6,627 nt of DNA, from assembly GCA_947445425.1 (NCBI GenBank), contig CANFFA010000137.1, positions 1-6,627 of the forward strand, in the 5' to 3' direction. The translations under genes and the position numbers were made by a program. The stretch's first letter is position 1; each line of letters opens with the position of its first letter. Origin of the DNA: Paludibacteraceae bacterium. GTDB lineage: Bacteria; Bacteroidota; Bacteroidia; Bacteroidales; Paludibacteraceae. This document shows, one piece after another, positions 6,607-6,627 of the stretch. The notes under the pieces were generated by a model. The model saw only the letters and a list, made by a program, of their open reading frames with translations. It had not been told where the DNA came from and did not search any database.

Positions 6607-6627
6607 TCATTATTAATAATAAATCAA

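Larger units (their letters stand above)
6241..6627. other. Intergenic region upstream of ppc, extending to the window edge
   Basis: This very A+T-rich 387 bp has no supported gene. A 75-codon open frame on the minus strand (6517 to 6290) is a low-complexity product of base composition and overlaps promoter-like sites. The region holds a possible ppc promoter with a dyad, a rightward promoter and two further inverted repeats. The layout suggests a divergent gene starting to the right of the window. Confidence 0.6.

Noticed and set aside
6589..6620. TTGACA near the right edge resembling a sigma-70 -35 box
   Set aside because: No good -10 box follows at 17 bases, and the rest of the window suggests Bacteroidota, whose main promoters do not use this box.
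1..6627. Possible novel defence, mobile or biosynthetic system
   Set aside because: All three genes belong to well-known families. No transposase, integrase, CRISPR-like repeats, tRNA or toxin-antitoxin pair is visible.

Overview
The window is about 63% A+T and looks like ordinary chromosomal DNA from a member of the Bacteroidota. Three things point there. Promoter-like sites fit the Bacteroidota -7 consensus TAnnTTTG. Start codons are preceded by A-rich leaders with no convincing Shine-Dalgarno sequence. The gene types also fit: a soluble multi-PAS hybrid-free histidine kinase paired with an Rcp1-like receiver, and a bacterial-type PEP carboxylase with an SRGAGP loop. No lower rank can be assigned from this sequence.

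Layout: all three genes lie on the minus strand, so transcription runs right to left. At the right is ppc (6240 to 3481), a full-length phosphoenolpyruvate carboxylase. It is followed by a strong intrinsic terminator (3367-3399). A 474-bp gap holds a good Bacteroidota-type promoter inside a 13-bp inverted repeat, plus a hairpin-containing leader. This leads into a 894-residue five-PAS sensor histidine kinase (3006 to 322). After only 46 bp, largely filled by a repeat that forms an 18-bp hairpin over the kinase stop codon, comes a CheY-like response regulator (from 275), cut off by the left edge. The rightmost 387 bp are non-coding. They carry a possible ppc promoter/operator and a rightward promoter for a gene outside the window.

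How they work together: the kinase and receiver form a likely two-gene phosphorelay operon, with signal sensed in the cytoplasm by PAS domains and phosphate passed from His680 to Asp66 of the receiver. PEP carboxylase is a separate transcription unit supplying oxaloacetate to the TCA cycle and aspartate-family biosynthesis. The sequence gives no direct link between it and the kinase.

I found no mobile element, CRISPR array, RNA gene or clearly new system. The points most worth a second look are the cysteine cluster in PAS1 of the kinase, replacements at inferred aspartate-inhibition residues of the PEP carboxylase, the repeat-derived hairpin that encodes the kinase tail, and the promoter embedded in an inverted repeat.
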